Assembly (NCBI GenBank): GCA_019912315.1
Contig: JAIOJA010000006.1
Span: 24,251-88,250, forward strand
Source of the DNA: Planctomycetota bacterium
GTDB taxonomy: Bacteria > Planctomycetota > UBA8742 > UBA2392
Reading direction: 5' to 3'
Length of the DNA: 64,000 bases
The notes under the pieces are model-generated. The model saw only the letters and a list, made by a program, of their open reading frames with translations. It made no database searches and was not told the origin of the DNA. Made by a program: the position numbers and the translations under genes. Positions 49,855-58,165 of this stretch are shown one piece after another. Within the stretch, counting starts at the first letter, position 1; each line of letters opens with the position of its first letter.

Positions 49855-51774
49855 ATGACGACCGAGCACAAACTGACGAAGCAGGACGCACTGGCGATGA
49901 TCGCTGCCCGCAGGCAATCCGACTTGTCCAACGTCGACCTGTCCGGGCTCGAACTCGAGGGCGCGGATTTCACGGGAATGCGCCTTGTGAATGTCAACTT
50001 CGGTGCCTGCAACCTCGACGGCGCGAACTTCAGTGACGCAGCGGCCATGCGTTGCAACTTCCGCGGGGCGCGCCTGCGAAAAGCGGTCACGCCGCGCGCT
50101 GTGTTTGCCGACTGCGACTGGACCGGCGCCGACCTGCGCGGCGGCGCACTGGATGAAACCAGCTTCATCGGCGGCAATGGCAACGGCGCGAAGTTCGATC
50201 AGGCCTCGCTGGTCAAGGCGCGCTTCGCAAATATGGCGCTCGCGGGAGCCGACTTTACGAAGAGTGACGCGACCGCCTGCGGCTTCGACGGCTGTGCGAT
50301 GGACGGCGCGATACTGGATGGCGCACGCCTGCAGCAGTCCACGCTGATCAAGGCGAAGCTCGGCGGGGCAAGTCTGCAAGGCACGGTCCTGAACCAGACC
50401 ATGCTGGCGATGGCAGACCTGACCGGCGCCGACTTTGCCGGCGCGAGTTGTGACGGCGCGATCTTTGATGACGCCGACCTGCGCGAGGTAGTCGGGCTGC
50501 CGCAAGCACTGGATGCGTGCCGGTTTTCCGGGGCAGATTTGCGCGGGCTGGACCTGTCGGGACACGGCTTCGTCGAGTGCGACTTCACGGGCGCGAACTT
50601 GGCGGCCGCAAACATGGCGGACTGTACACTCGACAACGCCGATCTTTCCCGCGCGGTGCTCACGGGTGTCAACTTTGGCAACGTCCGTGCCTGCGGGGCT
50701 GCCTTCGGCGACGCCGAGCTCGGGGGCGTTGACTTGCATGACGCCAACCTGGCACACGCGGATTTCGAGGCCTGCAACCTGAATGGGCTGGATTTCGGTA
50801 CCGCCGACCTGCGCGGCGCAAACCTGAACAATTGCATCATAGAAGGCACAAACCTGACCGGGGCCGTATTGCGCGGCGCGCAACTGACGTCGATGGATTT
50901 GCGCGAGCACGACTTCGGCGGCTGGCAGCTTACGGAAGTCGATTTCCGCGGCTCCGACCTGCGCGGGGTGCGCCTGATGAACGCCGACCTTACGGACGCC
51001 GGCTTTGACGCATGTCTGCTTCAGGACGCGGACCTGCGCGGCACACGCGCCATCGGCACCAGTTTCGCCGACGCGGACCTGACCAACGCCGATTTCGCCG
51101 GCGCGCACATCGAGAAGGCCGACTTCACCAACGGCAAGCTCGCGGGCCTTGACCTGTCCGGCGCGACGCTGCGTGAAGTCAGCTTCAACAACGTCGACAT
51201 GACGCGGGTCGTCATCGACGGCGTGCAGGCGCACCAGTGCGCCTTTGAGTCATCCGACCTGCACGCCATGAAACTGACCGGCGCGAGCTTCGTGCTGTGC
51301 GATTTCACCGGCGCCAACCTGGAGGGCGCCGACTTGTCCAACTGTGACCTGGCACAGGCGACTTTCAACGATGCGAACCTCAACAGGGTGAACCTGACCC
51401 AGGCAAATCTGCCGATGGCCAGTTTCCACAAGACCCGCCTGGCCACTGCGAACTTCACGAACGCGCAGGCGCCCATGGCGATGTTCGTAGAGGCGGAGCT
51501 TGAGGGCGCGGCCTTCACCGGCGCCATGCTTAAAGAGGCCGTATTCAACCAGGCCGGGGCCCGACAGTGCGACTTCCGCAACGCGAACCTGAACTACGCG
51601 CTGCTGGAACACGCCGTGATTGAACTTGCCGATTTCTCGGGCGCCGATTTGAGCGGCGCAAACCTGCACGCCGCGCGCGAAGACGGCGCGAAGTTCAACG
51701 GCGCAGACCAGAAGAAGACCATTCGAACGGACGTAGACCGACTGGAGGCGGAAACATGGAAACCCAGACGCTAG
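49855..51774 (+). CDS. Giant pentapeptide-repeat protein of the T6SS spike module
   Basis: 639 residues, almost wholly pentapeptide repeats (about residues 20-625; over 100 copies of A-(D/N)-(L/F)-x-x such as GADFTGMRLVNVNFGACNL). It would fold into an unusually long quadrilateral beta-helix. A basic C-terminal tail (TIRTDVDRLEAETWKPRR) is the only non-repeat part besides the first 20 residues. I chose ATG 49855, which directly follows the previous stop; TTG 49849 would overlap it. Its 3' end overlaps the DUF3540 gene by 19 bp, so it belongs to the module. Structural spike extension, DNA-mimic or cargo roles are all guesses. Confidence 0.85.
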   Translation: MTTEHKLTKQDALAMIAARRQSDLSNVDLSGLELEGADFTGMRLVNVNFGACNLDGANFSDAAAMRCNFRGARLRKAVTPRAVFADCDWTGADLRGGALDETSFIGGNGNGAKFDQASLVKARFANMALAGADFTKSDATACGFDGCAMDGAILDGARLQQSTLIKAKLGGASLQGTVLNQTMLAMADLTGADFAGASCDGAIFDDADLREVVGLPQALDACRFSGADLRGLDLSGHGFVECDFTGANLAAANMADCTLDNADLSRAVLTGVNFGNVRACGAAFGDAELGGVDLHDANLAHADFEACNLNGLDFGTADLRGANLNNCIIEGTNLTGAVLRGAQLTSMDLREHDFGGWQLTEVDFRGSDLRGVRLMNADLTDAGFDACLLQDADLRGTRAIGTSFADADLTNADFAGAHIEKADFTNGKLAGLDLSGATLREVSFNNVDMTRVVIDGVQAHQCAFESSDLHAMKLTGASFVLCDFTGANLEGADLSNCDLAQATFNDANLNRVNLTQANLPMASFHKTRLATANFTNAQAPMAMFVEAELEGAAFTGAMLKEAVFNQAGARQCDFRNANLNYALLEHAVIELADFSGADLSGANLHAAREDGAKFNGADQKKTIRTDVDRLEAETWKPRR

Positions 51775-52295
51775 GAAATCTGCTTACCGGCACCGACGTG
51801 ACACTGACGCCGGCCACGGTGCTCGATGTACAGGGACGCAAATTGACTGTACTGACACCAGCGGGCGAATCGCCGGCCGAAAACGCGCTGGCATTCCCCT
51901 ACACTCCGGTGAAGGGCGACACGTTGCTGGTGATCGGCCAGTCGGACCGCTGCTACGCGATTGGGTTACTGGCGGCGCAGGGCGACATGACTGTGGCCTT
52001 CCCCGCAAGCGCGACGTTCACCGCGCCGCGCGGCGAGATCCGCTTCAAGTCGGGCAAGGGACTTGAGCTGCACAGCCCCAATCTGCGGCTGCGCGCCGGC
52101 AAGCTCGAGTTGATGGCCAAAACCATCACAGAGAAGGCGGACAACGTCTATCGCGCCGTCCGGAAGCTGCTCAAGCTCGATGCCGGTCGCACGCAGACCA
52201 CAGTAGAAGAAACGGCCCACACCAAGGCCGGTCGCTACGTCGTGAAGGCAAAGCAGGATGTGAAGATGGACGGAGACAAGATTTACCTTGGCTAA
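51756..52295 (+). CDS. DUF3540 family protein
   Basis: 179 residues. Matches DUF3540 by VLDVQGRKLTVLTPAGE, KGDTLLVIGQSDRCYAIGLL, then beta-repeats ending KAKQDVKMDGDKIYLG. The last part resembles the C-terminal needle region of VgrG, so the protein may extend or cap the spike. DUF3540 genes commonly occur with DUF2169, pentapeptide and DUF4150 genes next to vgrG. It overlaps the previous gene by 19 bp. Confidence 0.85.
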   Translation: METQTLGNLLTGTDVTLTPATVLDVQGRKLTVLTPAGESPAENALAFPYTPVKGDTLLVIGQSDRCYAIGLLAAQGDMTVAFPASATFTAPRGEIRFKSGKGLELHSPNLRLRAGKLELMAKTITEKADNVYRAVRKLLKLDAGRTQTTVEETAHTKAGRYVVKAKQDVKMDGDKIYLG

Positions 52296-52331
52296 TCGAA
52301 GCACGCTCACGCACCGAAACAGGAGACAGCC

Positions 52332-52745
52332 ATGTTGCCCGCATCGACAAAGCAGAGTGGAACGTGCATGGGCACACCGGACGTTTGCAAGACGCCAAGC
52401 CCGGGCGGCCCGGTGCCGATCCCGTACCCCAACGTGGCGCAGTGCGCCCAGGCGCAGGCGGGCAGCTTTTCTCAGAAAGTGAAGTTCAGCGGCGCTAACG
52501 CCCTGGTGCAGACCAGCAAGATCAGCATGTCCAGCGGCGACGAGGCGGGCTCCGCAGGCGGCGGCGTCATTTCCAACCAGATCAAAGGCCCCTGCGAGTA
52601 CAAGCTAGGCAGCAGCAAGGTAAAGCTGGAGGGCAAGGGCGCTGCCTACGTCACCGCCATGGTCGCGCACAACGGCAGCAACCCGAACATGCCGGCCGGC
52701 GCGCAAGTCGCGCCCAGCCAGGTCAAGGTGATGGTCGCCCCGTAG
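52332..52745 (+). CDS. DUF4150 PAAR-like spike-tip protein
   Basis: 137 residues. The DUF4150 (PAAR-like) pattern is clear: MGTPDVCKTPSPGGPVPIPYPN, then AQKVKFSGANALVQTSKISMSSGDEAGSAGGGVISN, and KGPCEYKLGSSKVKLEGKGAAYVTAMVAHNGSN. Such proteins sharpen the VgrG tip. Here it ends right after the domain, with no C-terminal toxin. Translation follows GGAGACA. It is the last gene of the T6SS cluster. Confidence 0.88.
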   Translation: MLPASTKQSGTCMGTPDVCKTPSPGGPVPIPYPNVAQCAQAQAGSFSQKVKFSGANALVQTSKISMSSGDEAGSAGGGVISNQIKGPCEYKLGSSKVKLEGKGAAYVTAMVAHNGSNPNMPAGAQVAPSQVKVMVAP

Positions 52746-52818
52746 ACGTGCCGTGCGCGATACGTACTGTTCAACACCCGGGCGAGGTCGCGAGTGCAAC
52801 CCGCCCGGAACCGTTTTC

Positions 52819-54054
52819 ATGGAATCCCTTCGCGAACTCTATCGCATTGGCACCGGCCCCTCTGCCAGTCACACCATGGGGCCGACACGCGCCGCCGAGG
52901 TATTTCTGGCCCGGCACCCCGACGCCGCGGCCTGGCGCGTTACGCTGTACGCCAGCCTTGCGGCAACGGGTAAGGGACACCTCACCGATGTCGCCATGCG
53001 GCACGTGTTCGACGGCAGGGCATTCAGCATTGAGTGGAAACCGCGCGAGCGCCTGCCGCTGCACCCAAACGGCATGAAGTGGGAAGCCATGGACGCCGAC
53101 GGACACGTCGTCAGCGACTGGACGGTATACAGCATCGGCGGAGGCGCTTTGCAGGAGCCCGGCAGCCCTCCCCCACCCGACCTGTATATCCGCCACAGCA
53201 TGAAGGAAATCCTGAGCTGGTGCCGCGAACAGAACATGCCCCTCTGGAAGTTCGTCGAAGAGCGCGAGGGCAAGGACATCTGGGACTTCTTTGCGGAATG
53301 CTGGCACGCCATGCAGGAGGCCATCGACCGCGGACTTGAAGCCCACGGAACTCTGCCCGGCAGTCTGAAGCTCCGACGCAAGGCGCACCGGCACTACGAG
53401 CAGGCCAAAGGCCGCCCCGGACCATTGCAGCGTACGGGGCTTTTGACCGCCTATGCACTGGCCGTCAGTGAAGAAAATGCCAGCGCGGGCAGGGTCGTCA
53501 CAGCTCCTACCTGCGGCGCGTGCGGAGTACTCCCCGCCGTGCTGCGCTACCTAAAGGAAGTACTGAGTTGCGATGATCGCAAGGTCCTGCGCGCCATGGC
53601 CACGGCGGGCATCGTCGGCAACCTGGTAAAGACCAATGCCAGCATCAGCGGCGCCGCGGTAGGCTGTCAGGGTGAAGTCGGAACGGCCTGCGCAATGGCG
53701 GCGGCGGCGGCGGCGCAACTCATGGGGGGCGACCCCCGCCAGATCGAATACGCCGCGGAAATGGGAATCGAGCATCATCTGGGCCTGACCTGCGACCCTG
53801 TCGCCGGTCTGGTACAGATTCCATGCATTGAGCGCAACGCCGTGGGCGCAATGCGAGCAGTCGACTGCGCGGACTACGCCCTGTTGAGTGACGGCGAACA
53901 TGAAATCCCGTTCGACACGGTCGTGCGCACCATGAAGGAAACCGGCGAAGACATGCAGGAACGCTATCGCGAGACCAGCGAGGGCGGGCTTGCGAAGCTG
54001 CACATTCCACCCGGCGTGGACCCCGCCGACCTGGAAGGGAATCACTGCGCCTGA
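52819..54054 (+). CDS. sdaA: L-serine ammonia-lyase (iron-sulfur dependent)
   Basis: 411-residue single-chain L-serine dehydratase that converts serine to pyruvate and ammonia with a [4Fe-4S] cluster. The beta domain opens with LYRIGTGPSASHTMGPTRAAE. Cluster-binding cysteines lie in APTCGACG, GCQGEVGTAC and LTCDPVAGLVQIPCIERN, and the order matches the fused beta-alpha type. ATG 52819 is chosen because homology starts there; the frame is open 22 codons upstream. It lies 73 bp after the PAAR-like gene on the same strand but is probably metabolic and unrelated to T6SS. Confidence 0.94.
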   Translation: MESLRELYRIGTGPSASHTMGPTRAAEVFLARHPDAAAWRVTLYASLAATGKGHLTDVAMRHVFDGRAFSIEWKPRERLPLHPNGMKWEAMDADGHVVSDWTVYSIGGGALQEPGSPPPPDLYIRHSMKEILSWCREQNMPLWKFVEEREGKDIWDFFAECWHAMQEAIDRGLEAHGTLPGSLKLRRKAHRHYEQAKGRPGPLQRTGLLTAYALAVSEENASAGRVVTAPTCGACGVLPAVLRYLKEVLSCDDRKVLRAMATAGIVGNLVKTNASISGAAVGCQGEVGTACAMAAAAAAQLMGGDPRQIEYAAEMGIEHHLGLTCDPVAGLVQIPCIERNAVGAMRAVDCADYALLSDGEHEIPFDTVVRTMKETGEDMQERYRETSEGGLAKLHIPPGVDPADLEGNHCA

Positions 54055-54143
54055 CCCGGCCAGATCGTGATTCGTGATTTATGTTGTCACATTGTGGCGC
54101 CGTTCCTAACGTGGCTCGCTTGCCGTGCGACTGAGGATTTCTT

Positions 54144-54566
54144 TTGGGCAAAAAGTACGTTCATTTGAGGCTGGGGTTGATTCTGGCCGGCGAAGCACAG
54201 ACCCGGCTGATCGCACAGTATCTGGTTGAGACCCTGCAGGTACGCCTTGAGCGTTTCGAGCATCTGCACGACGCGGTCGAGTTTGCGAACCAGAAGCGCC
54301 CACAGGTTGTAATCGCGGACTTTGAACGCTTTGGCGCCGCCGGCATATACGGGCTGGCCGACCTGATGGAGAAGGCCGACGCGCCGGTAATTCTGGTGGT
54401 CCGTGACGTCAGCGAATGGGAGCGTGAGCAGTTCAAGGCGCTGGGTGTGTTCGCGGTCTTCGAAGGTACCTTCAGCATCAGTGTGCTGGGCGAAAAGGTC
54501 GAACTCGCGCTGAAGCGCCGCTGGCGCATCGGCAGCAGCGACCGCCTGCCCGTCGTGGGCGTCTAA
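54144..54566 (+). CDS. Receiver-like (response-regulator fold) single-domain protein
   Basis: 140 residues. The alpha/beta alternation LGLILAGEAQTRLIAQYLVE, RPQVVIADFERFG, APVILVVRDVSE, LGVFAVFEGTFSISVL fits a CheY-like receiver. The Asp in VVIADF is at the phosphorylation position, but the acidic pair after strand 1 is missing and no clear Lys follows strand 5, so phosphorylation is doubtful. It starts at a TTG (54144) with GAGGA 6 bp upstream. No histidine kinase nearby. Confidence 0.55.
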   Translation: MGKKYVHLRLGLILAGEAQTRLIAQYLVETLQVRLERFEHLHDAVEFANQKRPQVVIADFERFGAAGIYGLADLMEKADAPVILVVRDVSEWEREQFKALGVFAVFEGTFSISVLGEKVELALKRRWRIGSSDRLPVVGV

Positions 54567-55103
54567 GCGGTCCTGCCGAAGTTTCTTTAATTGTGCGAAG
54601 GTCAACCGCCGCACGCCACGGCGCAACGATAGCCATGACGCCACTGTTGAACCGGGCGCATGGGTGACAGGTAGGGTAGTCGGCTGGAGGCTTGCCGGAT
54701 GCCCTGGAAAGAGACCTGTCTCGCCTCCCGCCCCCACCTGATTCTGCAGAAGAACCCTGAAACTGCTCTGACCTGCAAAGGATTTCAAGAAACGCCGATG
54801 CCGGCCAACCCGCGTCGGCGTTGTACGTTTCCGACACATCACCCCGATCGACGGTGCGCCGGGCCGGCGCTATCGTTGTGCAATCGCTGCGCTTGATCGT
54901 GTCATCCAACAGAACCTGCTGAACAGCAAAGGCTTGCGTAAATAGGGAGTCATCGCTAGGCTTTTGCCGCTCTACAAAACGCTGACAATTTGGGGTCGCA
55001 CCAGTCCTTAGGGCTGGCAAGCGATCGTTGCGAAGCAACTGGCCCCGCGGAAAGGCCGCGGAGCGGATAGACATGACGGCCTGTGGCGGGCGGAGGTTCA
55101 TTC
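54567..55103 (+). promoter_or_regulatory. Long intergenic leader with hairpin cluster before the IPT-domain gene
   Basis: 537 bp without a convincing gene. At 54790-54821 an 8-bp palindrome AACGCCGA...TCGGCGTT is present. At 55001-55061 three hairpins follow closely: CCAGTCC-TTA-GGGCTGG, GTTGC-GAA-GCAAC and CCGCGG-AAAGG-CCGCGG, ending 42 bp before the ATG at 55104. I could not match this to a known riboswitch. The first hairpin resembles those flanking the RAYT gene, so a solo REP-like insertion is an alternative. Confidence 0.45.
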
Positions 55104-57185
55104 ATGCGCATCAACTTGCTTTCCATCCTGGGGTCTTTGCTGTTTCTGGTCGTCCCGGCGGCGCTCCAGGCTCAGGCCGATCTTACGGGCGTCAGCCCCA
55201 ACCAGGGGCCAACTGCCGGCGGGCAATTTGTCACCCTCACGGGCACTGGGTTTACCGGCAGCACTGGCGTGGACTTCGGCGCCAACCCGGCGACAGGCCT
55301 TGTAGTCGTCAACGACACGACCATCACAGTTAATACACCGGCGGGCAGCGTCGGCCAGGTGGACGTCACCGTGCTAAACCCCGGTGGCAACGATACAGAG
55401 ATCAATGGCTATGAGTACCTGGCCGGCCCCAGCATCGCGACGGTTGTGCCAAACGCTGGCCCCCTTGCGGGCGGAACCGGCGTGACCATCACCGGCACCG
55501 GCTTCACCGGCGTCACGGGCGTTACCTTCGACGCCGTTACCGGAACGGGCATCACGGTGGTCAACGACACGACCATCACCGTCAATACACCTGCTCACGC
55601 AGCCGGGCAGGTTGATGTCGTGGTCACACATCCGACTCTCGGATCAGACACCGAAGTCAGCGGCTTCGAATACGTCGCGGCGCCGATCATCACCAACATC
55701 AACCCGGCGACGGGCACCACGGCGGGCGGCGACTCCATTACGATCACCGGCAGCGGGTTCGTAGGCGTCACCAGCGTGACCTTCGACGGCACGCCGGGGC
55801 TGAACCTCAACGTGACCGGCCCGACCAGCCTGACCGTGGATACGCCCGCGCACGCCGCGGGCCAGGTAGATGTCGTGGTCAACGCGGCCGGAGGCTCCGA
55901 TACGGCAGTCAATGGATTCGACTACCAGACACCCGCCAATCCCGCGCCGACGTTTACCGTCATGGGCGGCGGCGGCCCGATCACGACAGGCGGCAACCTG
56001 AACGTTGTGCAGGGCACCACAGTGTCAGCGGCGAACATCCAGATTACCGTGAATGACGCGAGTGTTGGCGGCACGCTGACACTGACCGCCGCCATCACCA
56101 ACGTCGGCACAACGGGCATTGTGCAAACCCAGTTTGAAGGCAATTCCGTCCCACCTGCGGCGATCAACGCAAATCCCTCAAACGGCACGTTCGACACGCT
56201 TACTACACACGCTGTCACGCTGACGGCAAATGACGGCGTCAACCCGAACGTCGTTTTCACTTTCAATATCGTTGTCGGATCCGCGCCGACCATCACAGTC
56301 AGCCAGCCCAACGGCGGCGAGAGCTTCCTCGTCGGCGGCAACATGACGGTTACCTGGAGCAGTTCCGGCGTCACCGGCAACGTGGACATCCTGCTGTCCA
56401 CCAACAGCGGCAGCAGTTACCTCCCAACGCCCCTGGCTTCGGCCACAGCCAACGACGGCAGCCAGGTCATCACCGTGCCGAACAACCCGGCCACGACCTG
56501 CCGCGTGCGCGTGCGCGACACCAACACCGGTCTTATCATGGACGATTCGAACGGTGACTTCACGATTGCAACGCCCGCGCCGGCGGCGGTAACCTTGTCA
56601 GCGCAGGGCAACCCGGGCAGCGGCACCGCCACCGCCGGCTCAAGCCGCACGGCGCTTGGCTTCCGCCTCAATGAAACAGGCGGGCAGAGCGCCTTTACCG
56701 TCAACACCGTCACCGTGCGCGTCACCGTGATTACCGACCTGAACGCCGGTGCCAGCGCGATCAACAGCATCAGCCTGCGTCGCGGCGGAAGTACGCTTGC
56801 CACCATGACCAGCGCGACCTGGACCGCCGGGGGCGGCGCAATCACGCTCAACTTCACCGCGCTCAACTCAGTCATCGCGGCCGGCGGAAACGGCGACTTC
56901 ACGCTGCTGATCAGCTTCAGCGGGGGAGCGGTGCCTTCGCCGAATCCGATCTACCAGGCGGACATTACGCCGAGTGATGTCAACAGCGGCACAGGTGTGG
57001 CCGGCGCGAACATCACCGGGGGTACAATTACCCTGGTCGAGAAGCGTCCCGGCGACCCGCTGGACGAGGACGACGACGATGATTCATGCAATCTGTCCAC
57101 ACGCGGCGGTCCGGCCTGGCCGCTACTGTTCATGGGCATTCTGGGTGCGGTTGTCGCGCTCAGGCGCCGCAAGGCCGAAGCGTAA
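55104..57185 (+). CDS. Secreted IPT/TIG-repeat surface protein with C-terminal sorting-like tail
   Basis: 693 residues. Signal peptide (INLLSILGSLLFLVVPAALQAQ). Three IPT/TIG domains begin near residues 23, 108 and 192 (SPNQGPTAGGQFVTLTGTGF, PNAGPLAGGTGVTITGTGF, NPATGTTAGGDSITITGSGF). A cadherin-like segment follows at about 280-390, then a domain at about 393-490 opening with SQPNGGESFLVGGNMTVTWSS, resembling the Kre9/KNH type. The C-terminus is an acidic run (DEDDDDDSC), a hydrophobic helix (WPLLFMGILGAVVAL) and RRRK, the layout of sortase- or rhombosortase-like sorting tails. ATG 55104 follows CGGAGG. Likely an adhesin or surface layer component. Confidence 0.82.
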   Translation: MRINLLSILGSLLFLVVPAALQAQADLTGVSPNQGPTAGGQFVTLTGTGFTGSTGVDFGANPATGLVVVNDTTITVNTPAGSVGQVDVTVLNPGGNDTEINGYEYLAGPSIATVVPNAGPLAGGTGVTITGTGFTGVTGVTFDAVTGTGITVVNDTTITVNTPAHAAGQVDVVVTHPTLGSDTEVSGFEYVAAPIITNINPATGTTAGGDSITITGSGFVGVTSVTFDGTPGLNLNVTGPTSLTVDTPAHAAGQVDVVVNAAGGSDTAVNGFDYQTPANPAPTFTVMGGGGPITTGGNLNVVQGTTVSAANIQITVNDASVGGTLTLTAAITNVGTTGIVQTQFEGNSVPPAAINANPSNGTFDTLTTHAVTLTANDGVNPNVVFTFNIVVGSAPTITVSQPNGGESFLVGGNMTVTWSSSGVTGNVDILLSTNSGSSYLPTPLASATANDGSQVITVPNNPATTCRVRVRDTNTGLIMDDSNGDFTIATPAPAAVTLSAQGNPGSGTATAGSSRTALGFRLNETGGQSAFTVNTVTVRVTVITDLNAGASAINSISLRRGGSTLATMTSATWTAGGGAITLNFTALNSVIAAGGNGDFTLLISFSGGAVPSPNPIYQADITPSDVNSGTGVAGANITGGTITLVEKRPGDPLDEDDDDDSCNLSTRGGPAWPLLFMGILGAVVALRRRKAEA

Positions 57186-57249
57186 GATTTTGTGTCACAG
57201 CCGGAATTCAACAGCGTAGTTGACCCGGTGGCTTTCAGCGGACTATCTT

Positions 57250-57263
57250 GTTGACTGGTCAAC
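57250..57263. promoter_or_regulatory. Palindrome GTTGAC-TG-GTCAAC upstream of the TPR lipoprotein
   Basis: Perfect 6-bp arms around a 2-bp centre, 35 bp before the ATG at 57298. It is the right size for a dimeric regulator's operator and overlaps a TTGACT that could be a -35 element, but no good -10 follows at the right distance. Confidence 0.3.
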
Positions 57264-57297
57264 TCGTACCTAACCTCGTATTGCGAAAGCACGTACA

Positions 57298-58080
57298 ATG
57301 AGCACGAAACCGGGGGGCAACGTGTCAAAGATTTCAGGAATCGCGCTGGCAGTGGCCGCGCTAGTGGTCTCGGCTTGCGCAAGCGGCAAGACCATCAAAC
57401 AGGGCACAGAAGAGTTCTCGATTCTCGAGGGCAAGTACTACGAAGCCCTGTCCCTGCAGGACAACGGGCAGTACTTCGAGGCGATTGAGGCATGGTCCGA
57501 GGTGCTTGACGATGAGCCCCGCTTCGCGCAGGGGCACTTCAACCTGGGGCTGATCTACGACAACCTGAACATGGTGCCCGAGGCGATTGAAAAGTACGAA
57601 ATCGCCGTTCGCATCACCGAGGACATCAAGCCGGATATCGGCATCTACAGTCTGCACCTGGGCGCCGCGTATCTGCGCTCCGGGCTTGTCGATGAAGGCA
57701 TCGACGCCCTGACCAAAGCCCTGGAAATCGACCCGTACAACCCGGCCATACACTACAACCTGTCGGCCGCGTACCTCGCGAAGTCCAATTACGACGACGC
57801 GCTGCGCCATGCCGACACGGCCGTTGATCTGTACGCCCAGCCTGATTCGAAGCGCACGGACGGGCTTGCCCAGGATGTAGACCGCGCCCGTTTGGGAAAC
57901 TACCTGCTGCGCCAGGCCCGGTGCCATGTCGAGCGCGAGGAGTGGGACAAGGCGAAATCAACGCTTGAGCGCGCCAAGAAGCAGTGCAACGTAGATTCAC
58001 CACGCGACATGATGACCAAGATTGAAGCGGCCGAGGAAGCGGCCGCCGCGGCGACGGAAGAGTCGTCGGACGAAGGGTAG
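57298..58080 (+). CDS. TPR lipoprotein
   Basis: 260 residues. A signal peptide ending in VVSAC gives a lipobox with the acylated Cys at about residue 27. Three to four TPRs follow: EAIEAWSEVLDDEPRFAQGHFNLGLIYDNL, PEAIEKYEIAVRITED, GIDALTKALEIDPYNPAIHYNLSAAYLA, ALRHADTAVDLY (listed separately). The tail is Ala/Glu-rich. An in-frame GTG at 57322 with GGGGGG upstream is an alternative start and also gives a good signal peptide. It sits just before pilB, so a role like the PilF/PilW pilotin, which is also a TPR lipoprotein, is possible but not shown. Confidence 0.78.
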   Translation: MSTKPGGNVSKISGIALAVAALVVSACASGKTIKQGTEEFSILEGKYYEALSLQDNGQYFEAIEAWSEVLDDEPRFAQGHFNLGLIYDNLNMVPEAIEKYEIAVRITEDIKPDIGIYSLHLGAAYLRSGLVDEGIDALTKALEIDPYNPAIHYNLSAAYLAKSNYDDALRHADTAVDLYAQPDSKRTDGLAQDVDRARLGNYLLRQARCHVEREEWDKAKSTLERAKKQCNVDSPRDMMTKIEAAEEAAAAATEESSDEG

Positions 58081-58165
58081 CAATTCAGCGGGGGCGATCA
58101 GGCGACATTCGCGGGCGTCAGTTGCCCGCGCTTGTCCCGGAAGTGTTGGTCAGGAGTGTTATTGA

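Noticed and set aside
49771..51234. Long minus-strand open frame (487 residues) with repeats
   Set aside because: Mirror of the plus-strand pentapeptide gene. The repeats result from its A-(D/N)-L periodicity and GC-rich codon use.
52819..54054. sdaA as a T6SS effector or accessory gene
   Set aside because: The sequence is a standard fused L-serine dehydratase with all cluster cysteines. Proximity alone is not evidence.
54699..54896. 65-residue open frame in the leader before the IPT gene
   Set aside because: No ribosome site, odd composition, and no family resemblance.
54990..55103. Hairpin cluster as a c-di-GMP or cobalamin riboswitch
   Set aside because: None of the conserved core sequences of these riboswitches could be found; only generic hairpins are visible.
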